Below are positions 1-6,700 of a stretch of 17,110 nucleotides of DNA, piece by piece. Where the stretch lies: positions 1 through 17,110 of the forward strand of contig LUYR01000161.1 in assembly GCA_001603335.1 (NCBI GenBank), in the 5' to 3' direction. Origin of the DNA: Rhodospirillales bacterium Alpha_05 (GTDB lineage Bacteria > Pseudomonadota > Alphaproteobacteria > Rhodospirillales > Rhodospirillaceae). Both the position numbers and the translations under genes were made by a program. Below the pieces are notes generated by a model, which saw only the letters and a program-made list of their open reading frames with translations, ran no database searches and was not told the origin of the DNA. The first letter of the stretch is position 1; every line of letters begins with the position of its first letter.

Positions 1-136
1 GGGCGCGGCCCCTCCCGACCTCCCATTAGTTTTTGCGCGTAGCGCGATAAAGTCATCACGCCGCGTGACGGTTGACTGCGCTAACGCGCGAAAAACAAAA
101 ACTAAGGGGGAGCGCGAGGGGATCGAATCCCCTCGC
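1..136 (+). repeat. Composite structured repeat, copy R1 (left end cut by window edge)
   Basis: First of four related intergenic elements (others near 4546, 13492 and 14341). The leading GC-rich hairpin is truncated by the window edge. The core lies at about 28-103. AGTTTTTG at 28-35 is the inverse of CAAAAACT at 96-103. Between them are three small dyads: GCGC-gta-GCGC (35-45), TCACG-ccg-CGTGA (56-68) and GCGC-taac-GCGC (78-89). A perfect 8-bp stem with a 7-nt loop closes the element at 114-136, just beyond the stop codon of the minus-strand SIR2-like gene, where it might also act in termination or 3' end protection. The resemblance to the other copies is read directly from the sequence; any function is inferred. 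Confidence 0.85.
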
Positions 137-142
137 ATGTTT

Positions 143-997
143 TTACTTCCAGAACGCCGACAGCGGCGCGTCGATCACCGTGAGGTTCTGCTGCTTGGCA
201 AAGCGGAGTTCTTTCGGGGTCGGATTTTCGGCGACCAGCCATCCGGCGTCGTTGGGGGCGGCGTCGTAGATGATGTCGCGGGTGATCATGCGTTCGGTGT
301 CTTTGGTGAGGCGGACGCCGGCGATGAGGTAGCGTTTGCCCTTGCGCAGGGATTTGAGGAACGGCGGCAGGGCGAAGCCGCCCATGAGTTCGGTGATGAA
401 GTCGACGTAGTCGGCGTCGGCGGCGATGTAGCTCGGGGTGGGTTTGGCGCAGCCGAGGGGTTTGAAGATCACCGGCACCTGGCCTTCGGCGAGGCTTGCG
501 CCCATTGCGTCTTCGTCGACCGGGGCGTAGTCCGCGTCGGAGGATTGGAAGGCGCGGTAGCGGGGGTCGGCCTTGGAGAGGCGGGCGACCGCCTGGATCA
601 GCACGTGGTGGCCGCCCGAGAGCAGGTCGAGCAGCACGGAATCGCGGTTGAAGTCGACGACGTAGCGCGGGTGGGAGTCGGCGATCCAGCGCATTTGCGG
701 CGTCGGGGCCCAGGCGTGGGCTTGGTAGAGTTCGGTGAGGCGGTGTTCGATGAACTTCCGGCCGCGCTTGAATTCGATGTTCATCGCGGCGCGGGAGAAC
801 TCGACCATCAGCTTCGCCGACATCGGCTTGCCGTCGCTGAGCGCGAGGATCAGGTCGTGGCCTTGTGCGGGGAGGGGCGCGCCGTTCGCGTCGGTGCTGC
901 CGGTTTGGCTGTCCGGCCCGAGGATCGGCACGATGCCGCCGTCGCCGATGCCGGCGCGCCAGGTTTCGAGCAGGTTCGCGATGTCGGACGCAAGCAT
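143..997 (-). CDS. SIR2-like domain protein next to draT
   Basis: Predicted 284-aa cytosolic protein without a signal peptide or membrane segment. The pattern fits the SIR2-like (SIR2_2-type) fold. A glycine turn after a hydrophobic strand (IVPILGPDS, 22-30) sits where NAD-binding GAGxS is usual. YVVDFNRDS (112-120) sits where TTNFD is usual. Residues 175-200 (VPVIFKPLG, then a YxxF segment) sit where KLHG is usual, followed by a strand like the family's FlGysl (KRYLIAGVRL, 221-230). The catalytic His of KLHG reads Leu (KPLG, 179-182), so deacylase or NADase activity is doubtful. It is not DraG: the ADP-ribosylglycohydrolase motifs are absent. The ATG at 997 was chosen over the longer start at 1063 because a strong purine-rich site (AAGGGGGG) lies just upstream. 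It lies 108 bp downstream of draT on the same strand, with a possible terminator between. The family call is by eye; the role is unknown. Confidence 0.72.
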   Translation of the reverse strand: MLASDIANLLETWRAGIGDGGIVPILGPDSQTGSTDANGAPLPAQGHDLILALSDGKPMSAKLMVEFSRAAMNIEFKRGRKFIEHRLTELYQAHAWAPTPQMRWIADSHPRYVVDFNRDSVLLDLLSGGHHVLIQAVARLSKADPRYRAFQSSDADYAPVDEDAMGASLAEGQVPVIFKPLGCAKPTPSYIAADADYVDFITELMGGFALPPFLKSLRKGKRYLIAGVRLTKDTERMITRDIIYDAAPNDAGWLVAENPTPKELRFAKQQNLTVIDAPLSAFWK

Positions 998-1070
998 GAT
1001 GGCCCCCCTTGAGTGTCGTGTTCTTCGGGGTGACGCAAGAATCGCTCCAGTCGCGGGAGCCAAGGCGTTC

Positions 1071-1098
1071 CGTAAAAACGGTTGTCGGGAATCCGACA
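1071..1098 (-). terminator. Possible intrinsic terminator after draT
   Basis: Read on the minus strand, a 6-bp stem TGTCGG/CCGACA with a 4-nt loop (1083-1098) lies 7 bp beyond the draT stop codon. It is followed after four bases by five T residues (1074-1078). The T run is itself inside a 4-bp dyad (1071-1082). The stem is short, so partial read-through into the SIR2-like gene is plausible. Confidence 0.45.
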
Positions 1099-1105
1099 GA
1101 GCCGA

Positions 1106-1942
1106 CTATCCGGCCCAGTAGCTGAGGCGGACGCGATACGCGCCGCCGATCACCATCACCTCGTTCTCGCCCTTCAGGCGCCCCGGCAGCAGGTCGGAGG
1201 TGCAGAACACCTTTTCGCGCGGGATTCGGGCTTCGAGGACGCTGTCGCCGAACTCGGAGGCGCGCTCGGGGTTGCGGGTGAACGAGTTCATCGCGTTGAG
1301 CACCACCGTCGCTTCGCGCTTCGAGGTGCGTTCGAGGATGTCGAAGTCCTCGATGCCGTTGACGCCGCGATAAAGGGTGAGGTGGGTCTCGGGCAGCAGC
1401 GCCTGTTCGTATTGCGCATAGGCGTAGAGCAGGTCGAGCTGGGCGTCGAGGGCGTGGGTGCCGTAGACGCCCTTGGCGCGTTCGAAGGCGAAGCGCTGGT
1501 CGACGGCATCGTCTCCCGCGTGCAGGCGGCCTTTATGAAACCGGGTGAGGAGGCCGAAGCGGCTCTCGACCCAGCCCTTGATCACCGCCGCCTCGCGCCC
1601 GTCGGAATCGAAGAACCAGCCGCGCAGGATGCGGGTGTAGTCGGCCTTGGTGCGGTGACGCTTGACCACGCCGCCCGCCTCCTCGGGGGTTTCGAGACAG
1701 AAGTGGACGGTCATGTAGTCGACGAAGCGTTCAGCGCGGGTCGCTGCGTCTTTGAGCGAATCGAGCATGGCGAACAGCTCGGCATGGAACGGGAACACCC
1801 CGTCGAGCCGGAGCGGCACCGGATTCTCCTGAAAATTCAAACCACCGAGGATCACCGGCGGCAGGTTGCAGCGGTTGATCGGCAGGCGCGCCCACGCGGG
1901 AAGCGAGGGCGGCAGGGTGTCGTGGGCGGTGTCGTCAGCCAT
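1106..1942 (-). CDS. draT: NAD+-dinitrogen-reductase ADP-D-ribosyltransferase (DraT)
   Basis: Predicted 278 aa, close to known DraT length. DraT transfers ADP-ribose from NAD+ to one arginine of NifH (Arg101 here) and switches nitrogenase off in response to ammonium or darkness/energy loss. The N-terminal block PINRCNLPPVILG (21-33) followed by NFQENPVPLRLDGVFPFH (36-53) is characteristic. ART-fold catalytic features are visible: Arg192 in LTLYRGVN, the S-F-T strand at 220-222, and the Glu pair 259/261 in GENEV. The ATG at 1942 is preferred because conserved sequence begins soon after it; an in-frame ATG at 2086 would add 48 unconvincing residues and run through the nifH promoter. The ribosome binding site at 1942 is weak. 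The gene is divergent from nifH and its start codon lies inside a NifA-type site, so both directions may respond to nitrogen status. Confidence 0.93.
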   Translation of the reverse strand: MADDTAHDTLPPSLPAWARLPINRCNLPPVILGGLNFQENPVPLRLDGVFPFHAELFAMLDSLKDAATRAERFVDYMTVHFCLETPEEAGGVVKRHRTKADYTRILRGWFFDSDGREAAVIKGWVESRFGLLTRFHKGRLHAGDDAVDQRFAFERAKGVYGTHALDAQLDLLYAYAQYEQALLPETHLTLYRGVNGIEDFDILERTSKREATVVLNAMNSFTRNPERASEFGDSVLEARIPREKVFCTSDLLPGRLKGENEVMVIGGAYRVRLSYWAG

Positions 1943-1945
1943 ACA
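1930..1945 (+). promoter_or_regulatory. NifA upstream activator site (TGT-N10-ACA)
   Basis: TGT at 1930-1932 and ACA at 1943-1945 are separated by exactly ten bases, the NifA recognition pattern. It lies about 115 bp upstream of the -24 element of the nifH promoter, within the usual range. It covers the proposed draT start codon (1940-1942). Confidence 0.8.
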
Positions 1946-1961
1946 GAACCCATCGGCGTTT

Positions 1962-1977
1962 TGTGAGCTATGCCACG
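1962..1977 (+). promoter_or_regulatory. Possible second, imperfect NifA half-site pair
   Basis: TGT at 1962 and ACG (rather than ACA) at 1975-1977 have the ten-base spacing. The site is 32 bp, about three helical turns, from the perfect site, so it would face the same side of the helix. An A+T-rich stretch at 1997-2016 between it and the promoter could allow bending (for example by IHF), but no good IHF consensus is seen. Confidence 0.35.
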
Positions 1978-2042
1978 CTGGCGCGGGCCGAGCCTTCAAT
2001 AAAAGTAAAGCGATATCAGCATGTTGTCGAGCGAATCCAGGG

Positions 2043-2060
2043 TTGGCACAGCCATTGCTG
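2043..2060 (+). promoter_or_regulatory. Sigma-54 (RpoN) promoter of nifH
   Basis: TTGGCAC at 2043-2049 and TTGCT at 2055-2059 match the -24/-12 consensus. The GG (2045-2046) and GC (2057-2058) doublets are exactly 12 bp apart. The transcription start would be near 2070, giving a leader of about 70 nt with a small hairpin CCGAG-aca-CTCGG (2095-2107). The upstream NifA site completes a classic nif promoter. Confidence 0.9.
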
Positions 2061-2138
2061 ATAGGGCCACAGAGAAATTCGGACACGGGTTAGACCGAGA
2101 CACTCGGAACCGTTGGAAAGACACAAAGGAGACATACC

Positions 2139-3017
2139 ATGGCTTTGCGTCAATGCGCGATTTACGGCAAGGGTGGCATCGGCAAGTCCACGACTACCCA
2201 GAACCTGGTTTCCGCTCTTGCCGAGATGGGCAAGAAGGTTTTGATCATCGGCTGCGATCCGAAGGCGGACTCCACCCGACTGATCCTCCACGCCAAGGCC
2301 CAGGACACGATCATGAGCCTGGCCGCCGAGGCCGGTTCGGTCGAGGACCTGGAACTCGAAGACGTTCTCAAGGTCGGCTACAAGGGCATCAAGTGCGCCG
2401 AATCCGGCGGTCCGGAGCCGGGCGTCGGCTGCGCCGGCCGCGGCGTGATCACCGCGATCAACTTCCTCGAGGAAGAAGGCGCGTATGAAGAAGACCTCGA
2501 CTTCGTCTTCTACGACGTGCTGGGCGACGTGGTGTGCGGCGGCTTCGCGATGCCGATCCGCGAGAACAAGGCGCAGGAAATCTACATCGTCTGCTCCGGC
2601 GAGATGATGGCGATGTTCGCCGCCAACAACATCTCCAAGGGCATCGTGAAGTATGCGACCACCGGTTCGGTGCGCCTCGCCGGCCTGATCTGCAACTCGC
2701 GCAACACCGACCGCGAAGACGAACTGATCATGGAACTCGCCGCCAAGCTCGGCACCCAGATGATCCACTTCGTGCCGCGCGACAACATCGTGCAGCGCGC
2801 CGAAATCCGCCGCATGACGGTGATCGAGTTCGACCCTACCTGCAAGCAGGCGAACGAATACCGCACCCTCGCGCAGAAGATCGTCGACAACAAGAAGTTC
2901 GTCATCCCGACCCCGATCGAGATGGAAGAGCTTGAGACCCTGTTGATGGAATTCGGCCTGATGGACGTCGAGGACGAGAGCATCGTCGGCAAGACCGCCG
3001 CCGAGCTGGACGCCTGA
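2139..3017 (+). CDS. nifH: Nitrogenase iron protein (dinitrogenase reductase) NifH
   Basis: Predicted 292 aa, normal for NifH. The homodimeric cytosolic Fe protein couples MgATP hydrolysis to electron transfer into NifDK. Visible features are the P-loop GKGGIGKST (10-18), the switch region GCDPKADST (38-46), and the 4Fe-4S ligands Cys98 and Cys133 (one per subunit each, Met counted). Arg101 in CAGRG is the DraT ADP-ribosylation site, with the same number as in Rhodospirillum rubrum. The start has a good site AAGGAG (2126-2131) seven bases upstream. It is first in the operon, behind the sigma-54 promoter, and followed 46 bp before nifD by a terminator-like hairpin. The C-terminus (after about residue 275) is the normal variable acidic tail. 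Identification is secure. Confidence 0.99.
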   Translation: MALRQCAIYGKGGIGKSTTTQNLVSALAEMGKKVLIIGCDPKADSTRLILHAKAQDTIMSLAAEAGSVEDLELEDVLKVGYKGIKCAESGGPEPGVGCAGRGVITAINFLEEEGAYEEDLDFVFYDVLGDVVCGGFAMPIRENKAQEIYIVCSGEMMAMFAANNISKGIVKYATTGSVRLAGLICNSRNTDREDELIMELAAKLGTQMIHFVPRDNIVQRAEIRRMTVIEFDPTCKQANEYRTLAQKIVDNKKFVIPTPIEMEELETLLMEFGLMDVEDESIVGKTAAELDA

Positions 3018-3036
3018 TCCCTTTAATCGGGTTTTT
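3013..3036 (+). terminator. Leaky terminator/attenuator between nifH and nifD
   Basis: A 6-bp stem CCTGAT/ATCGGG (3013-3018 with 3026-3031, one U-G pair) with a 7-nt loop is followed directly by five T residues (3032-3036). The stem includes the nifH stop codon, so translating ribosomes would hinder folding. A partial stop here would give more nifH than nifDK mRNA, as is usual in diazotrophs; that consequence is inferred. Confidence 0.5.
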
Positions 3037-3063
3037 GCAAACCACGTCAGAGGAGTGCCGAAT

Positions 3064-4536
3064 ATGGCCGCATTGACGCGCGAAGAAACGCAGAATCTGA
3101 TTCAAGAGGTTCTCGCGGTCTACCCCGAGAAGGCGAAGAAGGATCGTGCCAAGCACCTGATGGTCAACGATCCGTCGCTCGAATCGGCGAAGAAGTGCAT
3201 CACCTCCAACCGCAAGTCGCTGCCCGGCGTGATGACCATCCGCGGCTGCGCCTACGCCGGATCGCGCGGCGTGTGCTGGGGGCCGATCAAGGACATGATC
3301 CACGTCTCCCACGGCCCGGTGGGCTGTGGGATGTACTCGACCATGGGCCGTCGTCACTACTCGAACGGCACCACCGGCGCGGACATCTTCACCACCATCA
3401 ACGTCACCTCCGACTTCCAGGAGAAGGACATCGTCTTCGGCGGCGACAAGAAGCTGAAGGTGATCATCGACGAGCTCGAGAAGCTGTTCCCCCTCGCCAA
3501 GGGCTACACCGTGCAGTCGGAATGCCCGATCGGCCTGATCGGCGACGACATCGAGACGGTGTCGAAGGTGAAGTCGGCCGAGATCAACAAGACCATCGTG
3601 CCGGTGCGCTGCGAAGGCTTCCGCGGCGTGTCGCAGTCGCTCGGCCACCACATCGCCAACGACGCGATCCGCGACTGGGTGTTGCCGACCCGCGAAGGCA
3701 AGGACGACGGCTTCGAGAAGACGCCGTACGACGTCAACATCCTCGCCGACTACAACATCGGCGGCGACATCTGGCCCTCGCGCATGCTGCTGGAAGAAAT
3801 CGGCCTACGCGTGATCGCCCAGGTTCCCGGCGACGGCACGCTGATGGAGATGGAAAAGTCGATCCACGCGAAGCTGAACCTCCTCCACTGCTACCGCTCG
3901 ATGAACTACATCTCGCGGCACATGGAAGAAAAGTTCGGCATGCCGTGGATGGAGTACAACCTCTTCGGCCCGACCAAGATCGAGGAATCGCTCCGCGCCA
4001 TCGCCGAGCGCTTCGACGACAAGATCAAGGACGGCGTCGAGCGCGTCCTCGCGAAGTACAAGCCGCAGTGGCAGGCGGTGGTCGACAAGTATCGCCCGCG
4101 CCTCGAAGGCAAGAAGGTGATGCTCTACGTCGGCGGCCTGCGCCCGCGCCACATCATCGGCGCGTATGAAGACCTCGGCATGGAAGTCGTCGGCACCGGC
4201 TACGAATTCGGCCACAACGACGACTACGACCGCACGATCAAGGAAGTCGGCGACGCAACCCTGATCTACGACGACGTCACCGCCTACGAGCTCGACGAAT
4301 TCGTCAAGAAGATCAAGCCCGACCTGATCGGCTCGGGGATCAAGGAAAAGTACCAGTTCCAGAAGATGGGCTTCCCGTTCCGTCAGATGCATAGCTGGGA
4401 CTACTCCGGCCCGTACCACGGCTACGACGGGTTCGCGATCTTCGCCCGCGATATGGACATGACCCTCAACAACCCGTGCTGGAAAGAGATGAAGGCACCG
4501 TGGTTGCGTCCGGCGGCGGTCGAGCAGGCGGCGTAA
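3064..4536 (+). CDS. nifD: Nitrogenase molybdenum-iron protein alpha chain NifD
   Basis: Predicted 490 aa, alpha subunit of the MoFe protein, which carries FeMo-co and shares the P-cluster with NifK. Ligand residues are in place: Cys62 (GCAYAGSRG), Cys88 (GPVGCG) and Cys154 (SECPIG) for the P-cluster, Cys276 (LHCYRS) and His443 (MHSWDYSGP) for FeMo-co. Substrate-path residues Gln192 and His196 lie in QSLGHH. The ATG at 3064 is preferred because AGGAG (3051-3055) lies eight bases upstream; the GTG at 3055 overlaps that site. The Mo-type assignment rests on full length and the overall family pattern. It is separated from nifK by an unusually long 247-bp gap carrying a repeat copy. Confidence 0.99.
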   Translation: MAALTREETQNLIQEVLAVYPEKAKKDRAKHLMVNDPSLESAKKCITSNRKSLPGVMTIRGCAYAGSRGVCWGPIKDMIHVSHGPVGCGMYSTMGRRHYSNGTTGADIFTTINVTSDFQEKDIVFGGDKKLKVIIDELEKLFPLAKGYTVQSECPIGLIGDDIETVSKVKSAEINKTIVPVRCEGFRGVSQSLGHHIANDAIRDWVLPTREGKDDGFEKTPYDVNILADYNIGGDIWPSRMLLEEIGLRVIAQVPGDGTLMEMEKSIHAKLNLLHCYRSMNYISRHMEEKFGMPWMEYNLFGPTKIEESLRAIAERFDDKIKDGVERVLAKYKPQWQAVVDKYRPRLEGKKVMLYVGGLRPRHIIGAYEDLGMEVVGTGYEFGHNDDYDRTIKEVGDATLIYDDVTAYELDEFVKKIKPDLIGSGIKEKYQFQKMGFPFRQMHSWDYSGPYHGYDGFAIFARDMDMTLNNPCWKEMKAPWLRPAAVEQAA

Positions 4537-4545
4537 GCAAAGCTC

Positions 4546-4718
4546 GCGGGCTCTGCCCGCACCCGCCAAGGGGCTCGGCCCCTTGGATCCCATCACCTGG
4601 TTTTTGCGCGAAGCGCCATAAAGCCATTGCGCGGCGTAACGGGTGATCGCGCTAACGCGCAAAAACCAAGGGGGTCCGGGGCATCGCCCCGGGCGGGGAC
4701 CGGGGCGGCAGCCCCGTG
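4546..4718 (+). repeat. Composite structured repeat, copy R2, inside the nifD-nifK gap
   Basis: Most regular copy of the repeat. A perfect 9-bp stem with a 3-nt loop is at 4566-4586. The core is bounded by a perfect 12-bp inverted repeat, GGTTTTTGCGCG (4599-4610) and its complement (4656-4667). Inside are GCGC-gaa-GCGC (4606-4616), TTGCG-cgg-CGTAA (4627-4639) and GCGC-taac-GCGC (4649-4660). Two further hairpins follow: 7-bp CCGGGGC/GCCCCGG (4676-4692) and 6-bp CGGGGC/GCCCCG (4701-4716). It leaves the nifK ribosome binding site free. It fills nearly all of the nifD-nifK spacer, so it is transcribed with the operon unless it stops transcription. Confidence 0.88.
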
Positions 4719-4783
4719 CGCATGAATGACAGGTTTTAGCCCCCCGGCGACTGCGAATGAGCGGCGCGGGTAGGAGAAAAGCG

Positions 4784-6355
4784 ATGAGCCAGACAGTCGA
4801 CGACATCAAGGCCGGCTACCCGCTGTTCCTGGACCAGGACTACCAGGACATGTTCGCGGGCAAGCGGGCGAACTTTGAAGAGGCCCCTTCGCCCGAGAAG
4901 GTCCGCGAGACCTTCGAGTGGACGACGACCAAGGAATACCAGGAGATCAACTTCTCCCGCGAGGCGGTGACGATCAGCCCGGCGAAGGCGTGCCAGCCCT
5001 TGGGCGCGGTGCTCTGTGCGCTCGGCTTCGAGAACACCCTGCCCTACGTGCACGGGTCGCAGGGGTGCGTGGCGTACTTCCGCACCTACTTCAACCGTCA
5101 CTTCAAGGAGCCGATCGCCTGCGTTTCGGACTCGATGACCGAAGACGCGGCGGTGTTCGGCGGCCACAACAACATGTACCAGGGCCTGGAGAACGCCTAC
5201 GCGCTCTACAAGCCGGAGATGATCGCGGTTTCGACCACCTGCATGGCGGAAGTCATCGGCGACGACATCAGCTCGTTCGTCAACAACGCCAAGAAGGAAG
5301 GCCACATTCCGCAGGATCTGCCGGTTCCGGTGGCGCACACGCCCAGCTTCGTCGGCAGCCACGTGGTCGGCTGGGACAACATGTTCGAGGGCATCCTGCG
5401 CAGCTTCACCGCGCAGGCGATGGAAGGCAAGGAAGTCGGTTCCAACGGCAAGATCAACATCGTGCCGGGCTTCGAGACCTATCTCGGCAATTACCGCGTG
5501 ATCAAGCGCATGCTCACCGAGATGAACGTGCCCTTCACCATGCTCTCCGACCCGTCGGAGGTGCTCGACACCCCGGCGGATGGCGAATACCGGATGTATG
5601 CGGGCGGCACCACCCAGTATGAGGTGAAGGACGCGCCGAACGCCATCGACACGCTGTTCCTGCAGCCGTGGCAGTCGATCAAGTCGAAGAAAGTCGTCAA
5701 GGAGATGTGGAACCAGCCGACGACGTCGGTGGTCTATCCGCTCGGCCTGGCCGGCACCGACAACTTCCTGATGACGGTTTCCGAACTCACCGGCAAGCCG
5801 ATCCCGGACAGCCTGACGGTGGAGCGCGGCCGCCTCGTCGACATGATGACCGACAGCCATCCGTGGCTGCACGGCAAGAAGTTCGCGCTCTGGGGCGACG
5901 GCGACTTCGTCATCGGCATGGCGCGCTTCCTGATGGAGCTGGGTGCGGAACCGACCCATCTGCTCTGCGCCAACGCCAACAAGAAGTGGGAAAAGGAACT
6001 CCAGAAGGTTCTCGACGCCTCGCCCTACGGCGCGTCGGCCAAGATCTACGTCGGCAAGGACCTGTGGCACATGCGGTCGCTGGTGTTCACCGACCGCCCC
6101 GACTTCATGATCGGCAACTCCTACGGCAAGTTCATCCAGCGCGACACCAAGGCGCTGGACCCGGCGCGCGAAGTTCCGCTGATCCGCATCGGCTTCCCGA
6201 TCTTCGACCGTCACCACCTGCACCGCTCCACCACCCTCGGCTACGAAGGCGCGATGCAGATCCTCACCACGCTCGTCAACGCGGTGCTGGAACAGTTGGA
6301 CAACGAGACCAGCGAGCTCGGCAAGACCGACTACAACTACGACCTGGTCCGCTAA
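4784..6355 (+). CDS. nifK: Nitrogenase molybdenum-iron protein beta chain NifK
   Basis: Predicted 523 aa, beta subunit of the MoFe alpha2beta2 tetramer. P-cluster ligands are visible at Cys70 (SPAKACQPLG), Cys95 (GSQGCVAYFR) and Cys153 (STTCMAEVIGDD). The N-terminal extension of about 50 residues with LFLDQDYQDMF is typical of Mo-type NifK. The ATG at 4784 is chosen because TAGGAG (4771-4776) lies seven bases upstream; an in-frame ATG at 4757 has no site and would add nine unconserved residues. A strong GNRA-capped hairpin follows the stop codon. Identification is secure. Confidence 0.99.
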   Translation: MSQTVDDIKAGYPLFLDQDYQDMFAGKRANFEEAPSPEKVRETFEWTTTKEYQEINFSREAVTISPAKACQPLGAVLCALGFENTLPYVHGSQGCVAYFRTYFNRHFKEPIACVSDSMTEDAAVFGGHNNMYQGLENAYALYKPEMIAVSTTCMAEVIGDDISSFVNNAKKEGHIPQDLPVPVAHTPSFVGSHVVGWDNMFEGILRSFTAQAMEGKEVGSNGKINIVPGFETYLGNYRVIKRMLTEMNVPFTMLSDPSEVLDTPADGEYRMYAGGTTQYEVKDAPNAIDTLFLQPWQSIKSKKVVKEMWNQPTTSVVYPLGLAGTDNFLMTVSELTGKPIPDSLTVERGRLVDMMTDSHPWLHGKKFALWGDGDFVIGMARFLMELGAEPTHLLCANANKKWEKELQKVLDASPYGASAKIYVGKDLWHMRSLVFTDRPDFMIGNSYGKFIQRDTKALDPAREVPLIRIGFPIFDRHHLHRSTTLGYEGAMQILTTLVNAVLEQLDNETSELGKTDYNYDLVR

Positions 6356-6362
6356 CTCCGGA

Positions 6363-6403
6363 CGGTGCGGGGGAGCAATCCCCCGTGCCGCCACAGATTT
6401 TTT
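6363..6403 (+). terminator. Hairpin with GCAA tetraloop after nifK
   Basis: A 12-bp stem (6363-6374 with 6379-6390, including two G-U pairs) is capped by GCAA and starts 7 bp after the nifK stop codon. Six T residues follow at 6398-6403, but only after a 7-nt gap, so it may be a weak terminator or an mRNA 3' stabiliser rather than a full stop. The nifT ribosome binding site begins directly after the T run. Confidence 0.5.
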
Positions 6404-6416
6404 CAGGAGACGCCCG

Positions 6417-6632
6417 ATGCCGAGTGTGATGGTGCGCCGCAACGACCAAGGCAAGCTGCTGTTCTACGTCGCGAAAAAGGACCTCGAGGAGGTGATTTCC
6501 GAGGTCGAACACGACACCGCCGCGACCTGGGGAGGCGAGATCACCCTGAGCGACGGCGAAAAGTTCTTCATCGACCCGATCAGCCCGCCGCCGACGTTTC
6601 CAACGACGTTGCGCTTCAAGCGCGCGGACTGA
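6417..6632 (+). CDS. nifT: NifT/FixU family protein
   Basis: Predicted 71-aa soluble protein. The N-terminal strand VMVRRNDQGKLLFYVAKKDLEE and the later WGGEITLSDGEKF segment match the small NifT/FixU family, which is found directly after nifK in many diazotrophs (nifHDKTY order in Klebsiella). The family is not essential for fixation in tested species and its biochemical role is not known. The ATG at 6417 has CAGGAGA seven bases upstream. The C-terminal proline-rich segment (ISPPPTFP) is also seen in the family. Confidence 0.88.
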   Translation: MPSVMVRRNDQGKLLFYVAKKDLEEVISEVEHDTAATWGGEITLSDGEKFFIDPISPPPTFPTTLRFKRAD

Positions 6633-6700
6633 ATAATGCGTCGAGCGCCGCGGTGCCTGCGCGGCTGATTTAGGATCGTATCAGAGAAGGAGTGCCAGCC

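Noticed and set aside
143..997. Calling this gene draG because it follows draT
   Set aside because: The protein lacks the glycohydrolase motifs (GDALG-type and paired Asp metal sites) and instead fits a SIR2-like pattern.
65..1012. 315-codon plus-strand frame opposite the SIR2-like gene
   Set aside because: Glycine/valine/alanine-rich shadow without domains; the minus-strand protein has a strong ribosome site and a fold-like pattern.
3055..3063. GTG start for nifD at 3055
   Set aside because: It overlaps the AGGAG ribosome site that serves the ATG at 3064.
4599..4667. tRNA gene suggested by the cloverleaf-like core of repeat R2
   Set aside because: The loops are only 3-4 nt, there is no TTC-containing T loop, no 7-nt anticodon loop and no CCA context; the shape is a repeat structure.
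6060..6080. TGGCAC inside nifK as an internal sigma-54 promoter
   Set aside because: The -12 element (TTGC) is missing at the required 12-bp distance.
4736..6454. 572-codon open frame on the minus strand opposite nifK
   Set aside because: Antisense shadow of a certain nifK; low-complexity composition and no start signal.
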